This document shows, one piece after another, positions 7,506 to 16,136 of a stretch of DNA of 31,661 nucleotides. A program made the position numbers and the translations under genes. Source of the stretch: CAYGUK01 sp964352985 (lineage in GTDB: Bacteria > Pseudomonadota > Gammaproteobacteria > JAHCLG01); the NCBI GenBank assembly GCA_964352985.1, contig CAYGUK010000042.1, positions 1-31,661 on the forward strand, in the 5' to 3' direction. Within the stretch, counting starts at the first letter, position 1, and the number at the start of each line of letters is the position of its first letter. The notes below the pieces were generated by a model. It was not told the DNA's origin, made no database searches, and saw nothing but the letters and a program-made list of their open reading frames with translations.

Positions 7506-8873
7506 ATGAGATTGTTTCGTCCACCGCTAACAATTTGTTTTTTAATAGGGATAGTGAGTTTAATCATCTCTTTTTCTACATATGCAGTTAATATTACACG
7601 TGTTCGCACCTCTGTTACATCTCACCACAGTCGCTTAGTGTTTGATTTTTCCGGACCCATTCCGCCGTACCGTACGTTCTCATTAACTGACCCAGATAGA
7701 ATTGTGCTTGATATTCCGAATGCAAAATTCGATACGCGACCTGCCGCACGATTATTAAAAAATTCCTTAGTTGATGATATTCGTATCGGCCATAAAGAAA
7801 ATCATTTACGAGTAGTGTTAGATTTATTGCAATTAGCAAAGGTAAATTCTTTTGTCTTAGCTCCAAGATATCCTTATGGCTATCGATTAGTTGTCGATCT
7901 ACATAGCGAACAACCTAATCCAAATGCAAAATCCGAAAATACTAAAACGACAACAACTACAAAATTAATTCCTGAAGTTATGCTTCCCACTTTAAAAAAA
8001 GCACGCAAGGTCATTATTGTCATTGATCCAGGACATGGTGGTAAAGATCCGGGCGCAACAGGGCCGCGAGGGGTGCATGAGAAAATGGTAGTATTGGCGA
8101 TTTCAAAATATTTGCAAAGTGCGATAAATGCGATTCCTGGTTATAAAGCAGTATTAACTCGCAATGGTGATTATTATTTAAGTTTAAGACAAAGACTTCG
8201 TATCGCAAGACGTGATAAAGGCGACATGTTTGTTGCTATTCATGCCGATGCTTTTCGGAATCCAAATTCTCATGGGGCTTCTGTTTATGCTTTATCAGAA
8301 CGCGGTGCGAGTAGTGAAGCCGCTAGATGGTTAGCTGAAAAAGAAAACTATTCTGAATTGGGCGGTGTTGATCTTGCCAATAAAGGTAATGTATTACGAT
8401 CAGTTTTAATTGATTTATCACAAACCGCAACAATTAATGCCAGCCTTAGAATTGGCACCGATGTTTTACATCGGCTTGATAGCATCACAAGACTTCATCA
8501 TCCTCGTGTTGAGCAGGCGAGATTTGTTGTTTTAAAATCACCTGATATTCCTTCAATTCTTGTTGAAACTGGGTTTATTTCTAATCCACGTGAAGAGCGT
8601 AATTTACGCACACCCCGTTATCAACAAAAAATTGCCAATGCAATCGCCAGCGGAATTCGTTATTATTTCGCTAACCATGCGCCACCAGGGACGATATTGG
8701 CCGCACAAAAGCAATCCAACCGCTATGTCGTTCATCGTGGTGACAGTTTAAGTGAAATCGCGAATCGTTTTAATATCAATGAAAGCAAACTTAAACAGTT
8801 TAACGGTCTACAACGTAACGTGCTAAGAGTAGGTCAAGTATTATTTATTCCATCAACGAGAGATAGTTTATAG
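7506..8873 (+). CDS. amiB: N-acetylmuramoyl-L-alanine amidase with AMIN and LysM domains
   Basis: A 455-residue exported Zn amidase that cleaves the lactyl-alanine bond of peptidoglycan during daughter-cell separation. Order: signal peptide or anchor (res 8-27), AMIN domain (about 28-132) for septal targeting, a T/K-rich linker (140-165), an Amidase_3 domain (about 168-395), and one C-terminal LysM (about 407-451; YVVHRGDSLSEIANRF). Probable Zn and catalytic residues are H177 (DPGHGGKDPGA), E192 (HEKMV), H246 (AIHADAF) and E354 (LVETGFISN). The layout matches AmiB/AmiC of gammaproteobacteria; AmiB is preferred because of its place before mutL. AAGGGAGAG lies 12 nt upstream of the ATG, a rather long spacing. 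The mutL ATG comes 2 nt after its stop. Confidence 0.94.
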   Translation: MRLFRPPLTICFLIGIVSLIISFSTYAVNITRVRTSVTSHHSRLVFDFSGPIPPYRTFSLTDPDRIVLDIPNAKFDTRPAARLLKNSLVDDIRIGHKENHLRVVLDLLQLAKVNSFVLAPRYPYGYRLVVDLHSEQPNPNAKSENTKTTTTTKLIPEVMLPTLKKARKVIIVIDPGHGGKDPGATGPRGVHEKMVVLAISKYLQSAINAIPGYKAVLTRNGDYYLSLRQRLRIARRDKGDMFVAIHADAFRNPNSHGASVYALSERGASSEAARWLAEKENYSELGGVDLANKGNVLRSVLIDLSQTATINASLRIGTDVLHRLDSITRLHHPRVEQARFVVLKSPDIPSILVETGFISNPREERNLRTPRYQQKIANAIASGIRYYFANHAPPGTILAAQKQSNRYVVHRGDSLSEIANRFNINESKLKQFNGLQRNVLRVGQVLFIPSTRDSL

Positions 8874-8875
8874 AT

Positions 8876-10633
8876 ATGAATACGATAAAAGTATTAAGTG
8901 ATAGTTTAGCCAATCAAATTGCTGCTGGAGAAGTTGTTGAAAGACCTGCCTCAGTAGTTAAAGAATTAATTGAAAATGCTATCGATGCTGGTGCGAGACG
9001 AATAGATATCGAAGTGGAACGTGGCGGCATGCGTTTAATACGTGTTCGTGATAATGGTTGTGGTATTCCTAAAGATGATTTACTTTTATCGATTACTCGA
9101 CATGCAACGAGTAAAATTTTTAGTTTGAAAGATCTCGAACAAATTATGAGTTTAGGTTTTCGTGGTGAAGCCTTATCAAGCATAGCTTCTATTTCACGAT
9201 TAGTGATTAGTTCGCGAATGGCTGGTCACCGTTCGGCATGGCGAGTTCAGGCTGAAGGTCGTCATTTAGAACCGAGTATCGTACCTTGCGCGCATAATGA
9301 TGGCACCACAGTTGAAGTTCGTGATTTATTTTATAATACGCCAGCGAGACGGAAATTTTTACGCACTGAAAAAACAGAATTTCAACAAATCGAAATGTTA
9401 GTAAAACGCATGGCATTATGTCGATTTGATATTGGTTTTGCTTTTAAACACAATAAAAGAATTATTTTTGATTTAAAACCTGCTCATGATGTGTTGTCTA
9501 AAGAACAACGACTCAATAAAATTTATGGGATTGGTTTTATGAAGCAAGCGATTGCTTTAGATATGGAACGTTCAGGTTTACAGTTATCAGGTTGGATAGG
9601 TTTACCTGAATTTAATCGTAGCCAATCAGATTTACAAACTTTTTATGTCAATGCGCGTTTAATCCGCGATAAAGTAATTACGCATGCCGTGCGTGAAGCC
9701 TATGGCGATAAACTTTATGAAGGTCGTTATCCTGCTTATGCGTTGTATTTAAGCTTGGATCCTGAAGCCGTGGACGTCAATGTTCATCCTACAAAACATG
9801 AAGTTCGTTTTCATGATGCAAGACTTGTTCATGATTTTATTGTGAGCTCTGTAGCAGAAGCACTCGAGAAATCCCATGAGGTGGCGCAAATGAAATTTAG
9901 TGAAGCAAATACCAATGCGATTCGTCCTGTTTCTCAACAAGATGAATATCTAGATAAAATAAATCCTATCGAAGTGCATGAAGAAATTTTACCTTACAAC
10001 GAATCAGATACTTCTTATCAAAGTGATGTTTTTTTCCATAATTATACCGATTTAGCTGAAGAAGAAATCGACGAAACGGGCGCGTTAGGAAAATTAATCG
10101 CACAAATTCACGGTAAATTTATTCTCACTGAAAATGAACAAGGGATTGCTTTAATCAATGTTTTGAAAACTGAACAATATTTAACTGAACAAAAATTATT
10201 GAGTGCAATGGAGACAGGTGATATTGAAACACAACCATTGTTAATTCCAGAAACAATTAATGTTGATGAAAAAATTATTCCTAATAATGAAAAAATATTA
10301 GAAATGTTAAAAAATTTAGGGCTTGAAGTCGATGCAATAGGTCAAACAACCATTGTGTTAAGACGAATTCCAACCTGTTTGCGTTATGCCAGATTTCCTG
10401 AGTTAGTCCGTGATATTTTACAATTCATTAGTGAAAAGAAAAATGTTAAAGCACAAGCGGTGTTAAGCCGCATGGCAAAACATGCTACGGATAAATCGGA
10501 ATCTCGATTATCTCTACAAGAAATGACATTCATCGTGCGTGACCTTGAAAAGCTTTTAGAGCAAGGACAAGATAAAGCGATTAAAGGGTTATGGCGGCAA
10601 ATTACGCTCGATGAGTTGGCGAAGTTCTGCTAG
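8876..10633 (+). CDS. mutL: DNA mismatch repair protein MutL
   Basis: A 585-residue GHKL ATPase that links MutS mismatch recognition to downstream excision. N-terminal motifs are intact: ELIENAIDAGA (E30 catalytic, N34 Mg-binding), RDNGCGI (58-64), TRHATSK (74-80) and GFRGEALSS (94-102). The linker (about res 340-400) is short and acidic. The C-terminal dimerization domain (about 402-585) lacks the DQHAxxExxxxE endonuclease motif; the matching region reads LINVLKTEQYLTEQ. It therefore appears to be the nicking-inactive type, as in E. coli, which uses MutH; no mutH lies in this window. It ends one base from the convergent gene at 10635. Confidence 0.96.
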   Translation: MNTIKVLSDSLANQIAAGEVVERPASVVKELIENAIDAGARRIDIEVERGGMRLIRVRDNGCGIPKDDLLLSITRHATSKIFSLKDLEQIMSLGFRGEALSSIASISRLVISSRMAGHRSAWRVQAEGRHLEPSIVPCAHNDGTTVEVRDLFYNTPARRKFLRTEKTEFQQIEMLVKRMALCRFDIGFAFKHNKRIIFDLKPAHDVLSKEQRLNKIYGIGFMKQAIALDMERSGLQLSGWIGLPEFNRSQSDLQTFYVNARLIRDKVITHAVREAYGDKLYEGRYPAYALYLSLDPEAVDVNVHPTKHEVRFHDARLVHDFIVSSVAEALEKSHEVAQMKFSEANTNAIRPVSQQDEYLDKINPIEVHEEILPYNESDTSYQSDVFFHNYTDLAEEEIDETGALGKLIAQIHGKFILTENEQGIALINVLKTEQYLTEQKLLSAMETGDIETQPLLIPETINVDEKIIPNNEKILEMLKNLGLEVDAIGQTTIVLRRIPTCLRYARFPELVRDILQFISEKKNVKAQAVLSRMAKHATDKSESRLSLQEMTFIVRDLEKLLEQGQDKAIKGLWRQITLDELAKFC

Positions 10634-10634
10634 T

Positions 10635-11030
10635 TCAGTGGAGTTCTAAATTAAACTGAAGCTCCTTCTCACTTTGATCTTTTGGACTTTGTTTAGTAGC
10701 TGCAAGGTTAATTTCATTTAAAAGCGAGGTTGCATGTTTTCTTACTTTTGCCATGAATTGTCTTTGAAAAGTTGTTAGGAAAGTTTCTGGGCTTGATCGT
10801 GAATTACTGCTTTGTGAATAAGCCTCCGTCTGCTTTAGAAAAGCATGGGCTGGTTGATATTTTGCTTTAGCACACAATTCTATCAAGGTTAAAGCTAATT
10901 TAAATGTTGTAATTGAGCTTTGTTTAGTTTGTATAATCTTAAAATAATCTTGATAGTTTTCCGCAATACTTGGAGGCGCATCAGTTAAAAGGTGTAAGGC
11001 ATCATCAAAGATTTCTTCTGGTTTTTTCAT
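10635..11030 (-). CDS. Hypothetical protein, predicted soluble and helical
   Basis: A 131-residue protein I do not recognise. It has no signal peptide or membrane segment. The sequence is rich in K, Q, S, T and leucine-bearing helices, with a middle part TLIELCAKAKYQPAHAF and a charged C-terminus (KQSPKDQSEKELQ). It lies tail-to-tail with mutL, with one base between the stop codons, and diverges from miaA, so it is an inserted monocistron in an otherwise conserved core block. An extended -10 sequence lies about 30 nt upstream, which supports expression. The ribosome site is weak. No function can be assigned. Confidence 0.65.
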   Translation of the reverse strand: MKKPEEIFDDALHLLTDAPPSIAENYQDYFKIIQTKQSSITTFKLALTLIELCAKAKYQPAHAFLKQTEAYSQSSNSRSSPETFLTTFQRQFMAKVRKHATSLLNEINLAATKQSPKDQSEKELQFNLELH

Positions 11031-11060
11031 TATTATTATTCTTTTATTATAATTGTCAGT

Positions 11061-11069
11061 ATTATAACA
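11061..11069 (-). promoter_or_regulatory. Putative extended -10 element for the 10635-11030 gene
   Basis: On the minus strand this reads TGTTATAAT, a perfect extended -10 (TGnTATAAT). Its predicted transcription start near 11054 gives a leader of about 24 nt before the ATG at 11030. A second TATAAT (11046-11051) lies closer but would give almost no leader. No good -35 is seen, as is usual for extended -10 promoters. Confidence 0.45.
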
Positions 11070-11158
11070 AATATTAGCACTGAAATTATCCGGGCTTTTT
11101 TAAGATATTTTTGCATAATATTGTAACTTATTTATTGAAGTAAAGATTTGAATTAAAA

Positions 11159-12091
11159 ATGTTAAACAACCTACAACAACATCAACGAGTTATTTGCCTA
11201 ATGGGTCCCACTGCCAGTGGTAAAACCGCATTAGCACTTGAACTAGTGGAACGTTATCCCTGTGATATTATCAGTGTCGACTCTGCGCTAGTCTATAAAG
11301 GCATGGATATTGGTACCGCAAAACCGAGTAAAGAAGAATTAGCAAAAGCGCCGCATCGATTAATTGATATATGTGATCCAGCAAGTCATTATTCTGCAGC
11401 TGATTTTTGCCAAGATGCTAAATATGAGATAGATAAAATTTTGGCAAATAATCGTATCCCATTATTAGTCGGTGGGACGATGTTGTATTTTCATCTTTTA
11501 CAACAAGGCATTTCAACTTTACCCCAAGCAGATTCAAGCATTCGTAAAAAACTGGATGAAAAATTAAAAAATTTTGGTTCAACTTATTTACACGAAGAAC
11601 TATCAACAGTGGATCCTATTGCGAGCCAACGCATTCACCCAAATGATCCTCAGCGTCTACAACGCGCACTTGAAATTTATTATGCGAGCGGCAAAACGAT
11701 GACCAGTTTATTGGCTTCTGCTGAAAAAACAAAACCGGATTATCATTTCGAAAATATCGCATTAATCCCTAAAAACAGGGAAAAGTTAAGAGAACTTATC
11801 GCTATCCGTTTTGAAATAATGTTAGAGAATAATTTTATATCCGAAGTTAAAGAATTAATTGCACGGGGAGATTTATACCAAGAATTACCCTCAATGCGTT
11901 CGGTTGGTTATCGTCAAGCTTGGGCATATTTAAATGGTGATTTAAATTTCCAACAAATGAAAGAAAAATCGATTACAGCAACAAGACAATTAGCGAAAAG
12001 ACAAATTACATGGCTTAGAAAGTGGGATAATTTACTAGAAATAGACGCCTTTAACGAAGAAGAGCGTGAAATATTATTAGAAAAACTGTAA
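11159..12091 (+). CDS. miaA: tRNA dimethylallyltransferase
   Basis: A 310-residue enzyme that transfers dimethylallyl from DMAPP to N6 of A37 in UNN-decoding tRNAs. The P-loop GPTASGKT is at res 16-23, followed by DIISVDSALVYKGMDIGTAK, PHRLIDICDP, VGGTMLYF and the tRNA-contact stretch SMRSVGYRQAW, then RQITWLRKW. All are as expected for MiaA, and the length is normal. The start is ATG in a very AT-rich leader with no clear ribosome site. miaA-hfq-hflX is a long-conserved gene order, but here 158 nt separate miaA from hfq and contain a long hairpin. Confidence 0.96.
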   Translation: MLNNLQQHQRVICLMGPTASGKTALALELVERYPCDIISVDSALVYKGMDIGTAKPSKEELAKAPHRLIDICDPASHYSAADFCQDAKYEIDKILANNRIPLLVGGTMLYFHLLQQGISTLPQADSSIRKKLDEKLKNFGSTYLHEELSTVDPIASQRIHPNDPQRLQRALEIYYASGKTMTSLLASAEKTKPDYHFENIALIPKNREKLRELIAIRFEIMLENNFISEVKELIARGDLYQELPSMRSVGYRQAWAYLNGDLNFQQMKEKSITATRQLAKRQITWLRKWDNLLEIDAFNEEEREILLEKL

Positions 12092-12134
12092 AAGTCTTTT
12101 TTCGAGCCTAACTCTCATGTTAGACTTGCGTCGT

Positions 12135-12196
12135 TCGCGGTTGATTTTTCCGTACTTAGTGTCAAGACATACTAAGTAGGGATAAGTCAACCGTGG
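12135..12196. repeat. 62-nt long imperfect hairpin between miaA and hfq
   Basis: The arms 12135-12160 and 12171-12196 pair over 26 positions with a 10-nt loop. Two are mismatches (12148/12183 and 12152/12179), three are G-U, and the rest are Watson-Crick. The innermost 8 bp (TACTTAGT with ACTAAGTA) and an outer 7 bp (CGGTTGA with TCAACCG) are perfect. No T-run follows on either strand, which argues against a simple terminator. A smaller hairpin (CTAAC 12108-12112 with GTTAG 12119-12123) lies just before it. It may be a short MITE or REP-like element, or a structured part of the hfq leader or a small RNA. Confidence 0.7.
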
Positions 12197-12249
12197 TGTT
12201 TGTGTTTATATTTATTAAGATAGCATATTTTTAAAAAGGAGAAATAACA

Positions 12250-12513
12250 ATGGCAAGAGGGCAATCATTACAAGACCCTTTTTTAAATGCACTAAGAAAG
12301 GAAAAAGTGCCGGTATCAATTTATCTTGTTAACGGTATCAAGTTACAAGGTCATGTTGAATCATTCGATCAGTTTGTCGTATTACTTAAAAATACTGTGA
12401 ACCAAATGGTTTATAAACATGCAATATCAACGGTAGTTCCAGCTCGTAATGTGAAAATGGCAATTGCTCCTATGACTGATGAAGGCATGGGTCCAGAACC
12501 TGGTAATTCCTAA
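12250..12513 (+). CDS. hfq: RNA chaperone Hfq
   Basis: An 87-residue Sm-like protein forming the hexameric ring that pairs small RNAs with mRNAs. Proximal-face residues are all present: Q8, D9, K31, F42, Y55, K56 and H57 (motif YKHAIST). The second Sm motif and VVPAR are intact. The C-terminal tail after about residue 70 is short compared with E. coli (102 residues). A strong AAGGAG (12236-12241) sits 8 nt before the ATG. A weak promoter-like pair, TTGTGT (12200) and TAGCAT (12221) with a 15-nt spacer, may lie just after the long hairpin. hflX follows after 21 nt. Confidence 0.97.
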   Translation: MARGQSLQDPFLNALRKEKVPVSIYLVNGIKLQGHVESFDQFVVLLKNTVNQMVYKHAISTVVPARNVKMAIAPMTDEGMGPEPGNS

Positions 12514-12534
12514 TTATTCTTATTTGGAAATTCT

Positions 12535-13788
12535 TTGTTTGACAGACCGCAATCCGGTGAACGAACAATACTCGTGCATCTGATTTTTTCAAAATCAGAT
12601 GCCGAGGATGAAGAAATCACGGAGTTTAAATTATTAGCTGAATCTGCTGGTGCAGATGTCATTGAGATTTTTACCTCATCACGGGATAGACCCGATGCAA
12701 AATATTTTATGGGCAGTGGAAAAGCAAAAGAAATTGCTGCTGCTGTAGAATTACAAAATGTTCAATTGGTTATTGTGAATCATGAACTTTCTCCAGGACA
12801 AGAACGTAATCTCGAAAAACTATTTAAAGCTAGAGTAGTTGATAGAACGGGATTAATTTTAGATATTTTTGCTGCGCGTGCACAAACCTTTGCGGGTAAG
12901 TTACAAGTAGAACTCGCCCAATTACAACATATATCCACACGTTTAATTCGTGGTTGGACTCACTTAGAAAGACAAAAAGGTGGTATTGGATTACGTGGTC
13001 CTGGTGAAACCCAGCTGGAATCTGATAGACGATTAATCAAAGGTCGAATTAAACAAATTACAAGTCGCCTAGAAAAAGTTCGCCATCAACGAGCGCTCTC
13101 TAGTCACGCGAGAAAAAGGGCGCAAATTCCAACGATTTCTTTAGTTGGTTATACCAATGCGGGTAAATCCACGTTATTCAATCAATTGTTGGGTGCCGAA
13201 GTTTATGCGGCAGATCAATTATTCGCTACTCTCGATCCCACTTTAAGACGACTTGAATTTAAAGATTTTGGCCCAGTTATTGTTGCTGATACCGTCGGTT
13301 TTATTCGTGATTTGCCACATGAATTAATTGAATCTTTTCACGCGACGTTAGAGCAAATTCGTGAAGCCGATTTACTTATTCATGTTATTGATGCGCTTGA
13401 TGAACAACGCCATTTTCATGCGAATGAAGTAAATAAAGTATTAAAAATAATTAAAGCTGATCAAGTTCCTAAACTTGAAGTTTACAACAAAATTGATGGC
13501 TTAATTCAAGGTGAATATCGAATTGAAAAAACAGAAGACGGCATAATCAAAAGAGTTTGTGTGAGTGCGCGCGAAAATAAAGGCATGCCATTATTAATTG
13601 AGGCAATTAAAGCGCGTTTAAGTGAACATTATATTTTTCATCAAGTGCAATTAAAACCGAATCAAGGTGCATTTCGTGCAAAACTTTATGAGTTAGGTTG
13701 TGTTCTTGCCGAATATATGGACAGCGAAGGACATTTCAACTTGTCATTGCGCTTGTCTCAAGAAGATTTTGCTCGCATGTTTGGTTAA
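12535..13788 (+). CDS. hflX: GTPase HflX, ribosome rescue/splitting factor
   Basis: A 417-residue TRAFAC GTPase that binds 50S subunits and splits stalled ribosomes under stress. The N-terminal HflX domain holds DAKYFMGSGKAKEIA and VIVNHELSPGQERNLEK, then the linker GIGLRGPGETQLESDRR. The G domain has G1 GYTNAGKST, G3 DTVGFIRDLPH and G4 NKID. The start codon is TTG; the encoded FDRPQSGERTILVH aligns with the usual HflX N-terminus (MFDR...GE), and GGA lies 6 nt upstream, which decides the start. It is cotranscribed with hfq. hflK follows within about 45 nt. Confidence 0.95.
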   Translation: MFDRPQSGERTILVHLIFSKSDAEDEEITEFKLLAESAGADVIEIFTSSRDRPDAKYFMGSGKAKEIAAAVELQNVQLVIVNHELSPGQERNLEKLFKARVVDRTGLILDIFAARAQTFAGKLQVELAQLQHISTRLIRGWTHLERQKGGIGLRGPGETQLESDRRLIKGRIKQITSRLEKVRHQRALSSHARKRAQIPTISLVGYTNAGKSTLFNQLLGAEVYAADQLFATLDPTLRRLEFKDFGPVIVADTVGFIRDLPHELIESFHATLEQIREADLLIHVIDALDEQRHFHANEVNKVLKIIKADQVPKLEVYNKIDGLIQGEYRIEKTEDGIIKRVCVSARENKGMPLLIEAIKARLSEHYIFHQVQLKPNQGAFRAKLYELGCVLAEYMDSEGHFNLSLRLSQEDFARMFG

Positions 13789-13831
13789 TGATATTCTTAC
13801 GCAGTAACACTAATAACTTGTGGAGTTGGCA

Positions 13832-15214
13832 ATGCCCTGGAACGAACCTGGCAAGGATGACAAAGATCAAAAGCAAAATGATTCGACAGATAAACCGAAA
13901 GAACCCTGGAAAAATCAATCTAAACAAGAAGGGCCTCCCGATTTAGATGAAGCTTTACGAAAACTACGTGGAAAACTTTCAAAAGTTTTCGGTGGCAAAG
14001 GTGGCGGTGGTGCTTCATCTGGCGATAAATTTGGTTTATTAGGTCTGGGACTATTCTTATTTATTGTGATTATCATCTGGGCTGTCTCGGGTTTCTATAT
14101 TGTTAAACCTGCTAATGAAGCTGTCGTATTACGTTTTGGAAAATACATTAAAACAGAACAACCTGGTTTACATTGGATACCGCGATTTATTTCAGAAAAA
14201 TATATTGTTAATGTCGCTAAAATTAATACGCTGAATTACAGTGTTGATACATTAACACGCGATAATAATATGATTAATATTAATCTTACTGTGTTATATA
14301 AAATCAGTAATCCTGAAAATTATTTATTTAATGTGACGGATTCAGATACCTCAGCAACTGACTCCAGTTTATACCAAGCAACGGCAGGCGCAGTACGAGA
14401 TGTCATTGGCCAAATTCCTTTAGCGAATTTATTACCTGTTGCAAAGATACAAAATCCAACTGATCCAGTTGTGCAAATTGATGAAAAGCCCATCGATAGC
14501 GCTAAAACACCTGGTACTCACAATTCTGAAGAAGATGTAATAGCAATTCCTAATGATGTGAATATTAATAATTTGGTTCGGACTGATATTTCGAAAGAAA
14601 CAATCAATACGATGAAACTTTATAAAGCGGGGATTACAATTACTAAAGTTACGTTACAGTCATTAAAACCACCGAAAGGTAAAGTTAATGATGCTTATGA
14701 TAATGCTAACCAATCTCGTGAAGAAGAAAAGTTAATTATTAACAAAGCGAAAAACTATCGGGCCAATATTATTCCTAGCGCTTTCGGTGTCGCAGCACAA
14801 ATTGTGAATCTTGCAAATGCAAATCAACAAAAAATCATTTTAAATGCTGAAGGGGATATTGCGCCATTTATGGCATTATTACCACAATACGAATCAGCAC
14901 GGGAAGTCACGCGTGAACGTTTGTATATTCAAACTATTCAATCAGTACTTTCTAAAAGTAGTAAAATTTTGGTTGATACAAAAGGCGGTAATTTATTATA
15001 TCTACCTTTAAATAAATTAATTACAGAAGCCCAAAATACATCGAGCATGACTGATGATGATGATGCTGTAAATTCAGCAAAAACTGAATTAGTTAATCAA
15101 GCGTCTGATGAGAACGATACGAATGACATATCTTCACCTAATAACATCAGTCAGCTAAATAATTCCACAACTCGCTCGACATTCCGTAATATTAAAAGGG
15201 AGACAACTCGATGA
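13832..15214 (+). CDS. hflK: HflK, FtsH-modulating membrane protein
   Basis: A 460-residue SPFH/band-7 protein that with HflC forms the large periplasmic cage around the FtsH protease. Order: a polar N-terminus with GPPDLDEALRKLR, a Gly-rich stretch, one membrane segment (about res 69-91), the SPFH domain (VLRFGKYIKTEQPGLHWI) and a coiled-coil region ending ITRERLYI-like (REVTRERLYIQT) and DTKGGNLLYLP. I chose ATG 13832 (MPWNEPG, matching MAWNQPG of E. coli, with GGAG 6 nt upstream) over an in-frame GTG 12 nt earlier. About 40 extra residues are inserted in the SPFH domain at about res 203-246. The Ser/Asn-rich tail is also longer than in E. coli. Its stop overlaps the hflC start (ATGA). Confidence 0.93.
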   Translation: MPWNEPGKDDKDQKQNDSTDKPKEPWKNQSKQEGPPDLDEALRKLRGKLSKVFGGKGGGGASSGDKFGLLGLGLFLFIVIIIWAVSGFYIVKPANEAVVLRFGKYIKTEQPGLHWIPRFISEKYIVNVAKINTLNYSVDTLTRDNNMININLTVLYKISNPENYLFNVTDSDTSATDSSLYQATAGAVRDVIGQIPLANLLPVAKIQNPTDPVVQIDEKPIDSAKTPGTHNSEEDVIAIPNDVNINNLVRTDISKETINTMKLYKAGITITKVTLQSLKPPKGKVNDAYDNANQSREEEKLIINKAKNYRANIIPSAFGVAAQIVNLANANQQKIILNAEGDIAPFMALLPQYESAREVTRERLYIQTIQSVLSKSSKILVDTKGGNLLYLPLNKLITEAQNTSSMTDDDDAVNSAKTELVNQASDENDTNDISSPNNISQLNNSTTRSTFRNIKRETTR

Positions 15215-16125
15215 CACCAGTTAAGACATTCATCATTGTTGTAGCGGTGATAGTATTAATTTTCTTGGGATCTAGCTTATATACAGTTAGACAAGGTAAA
15301 GAAGCACTATTAATACGTTTAGGTAAAATTACATTAAACAGTGAACAACAGACAAATATAAAGATGCCTGGGTTGCATTTTAAATTTCCTTTCATTGATA
15401 AAGTCGTCGCATTTGATGTGAGGGTACAAACCTATAGTGCTACATCAGAAAGGATTCAAATTAAAGGTGATACATTTATTACAACCACATTTTATGTGAA
15501 ATGGAAAATAAATGATATTGCAAAATTTTATAAAGCCGTTATGACCCAATATGGTGGATTAAATACAGAATTTGTGAAAACGATTATTAACGGTGCGATG
15601 CAAACTAGCTTTGGTAATTATGGGTTGCAAGCTATTATTTCTCAAACAGATCCCAAGATTATGGGGAAAGTGAGAAATATCGCGTCTGAACAACTTGATA
15701 AAGATTTCGGTGTGAAAATTGTGGATTTACGGATTACTCAAATCGATTTACCACCGCCTGTCCTTTCAAAACTATATAGCAATATGATTGAAAGATGGAA
15801 AAATATTTCAAACCGAAATATCGCAAATGGTAAAAGAGAAGCAAAATCAATTCGTTCACAAACCGATGCAGAGAGAATTGAAATTATAGCTAAAGCCGAA
15901 TTAGTTGCGCAGAGGTCCATCGCAAAAGGTGTATCAACATCAGCGAAAATTTATGCTGATGCTTATAATAAAGATCCTGACTTTTATTCTTTTTATCGTA
16001 GCTTGTTAGCATATAAGGATATTTTTAATAATAACAAAAATATCTTAGTGTTACGTCCTGATGGTGATTTCTTCAAGTTCTTTAATCACTTGGAAGGTAG
16101 TAGTAATAAGAATAAAGCAGGATAA
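15211..16125 (+). CDS. hflC: HflC, FtsH-modulating membrane protein
   Basis: A 304-residue partner of HflK with an N-terminal membrane anchor (about res 6-25) followed by the SPFH domain (RQGKEALLIRLGKI, PGLHFKFPFIDKV, FDVRVQTYSATSERIQIKGD) and the coiled-coil part with KREAKSIRSQTDAERIEI. It ends in the family's SLLAYKDIF and VLRPDGDFFKFF. Slightly shorter than E. coli HflC (334). It overlaps hflK by 4 nt, ensuring coupled translation of the two cage subunits. GGGAG sits just before the ATG within the hflK 3' end. Confidence 0.94.
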   Translation: MTPVKTFIIVVAVIVLIFLGSSLYTVRQGKEALLIRLGKITLNSEQQTNIKMPGLHFKFPFIDKVVAFDVRVQTYSATSERIQIKGDTFITTTFYVKWKINDIAKFYKAVMTQYGGLNTEFVKTIINGAMQTSFGNYGLQAIISQTDPKIMGKVRNIASEQLDKDFGVKIVDLRITQIDLPPPVLSKLYSNMIERWKNISNRNIANGKREAKSIRSQTDAERIEIIAKAELVAQRSIAKGVSTSAKIYADAYNKDPDFYSFYRSLLAYKDIFNNNKNILVLRPDGDFFKFFNHLEGSSNKNKAG

Positions 16126-16136
16126 AGGTTGCTAAC

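Noticed and set aside
8914..9183. Minus-strand open frame inside mutL
   Set aside because: Antisense to the most conserved ATPase motifs of mutL; its residues only mirror mutL codons.
12135..12196. Reading the long hairpin as a Rho-independent terminator of miaA
   Set aside because: No T-run follows the stem on either strand, and the stem is much longer than needed.
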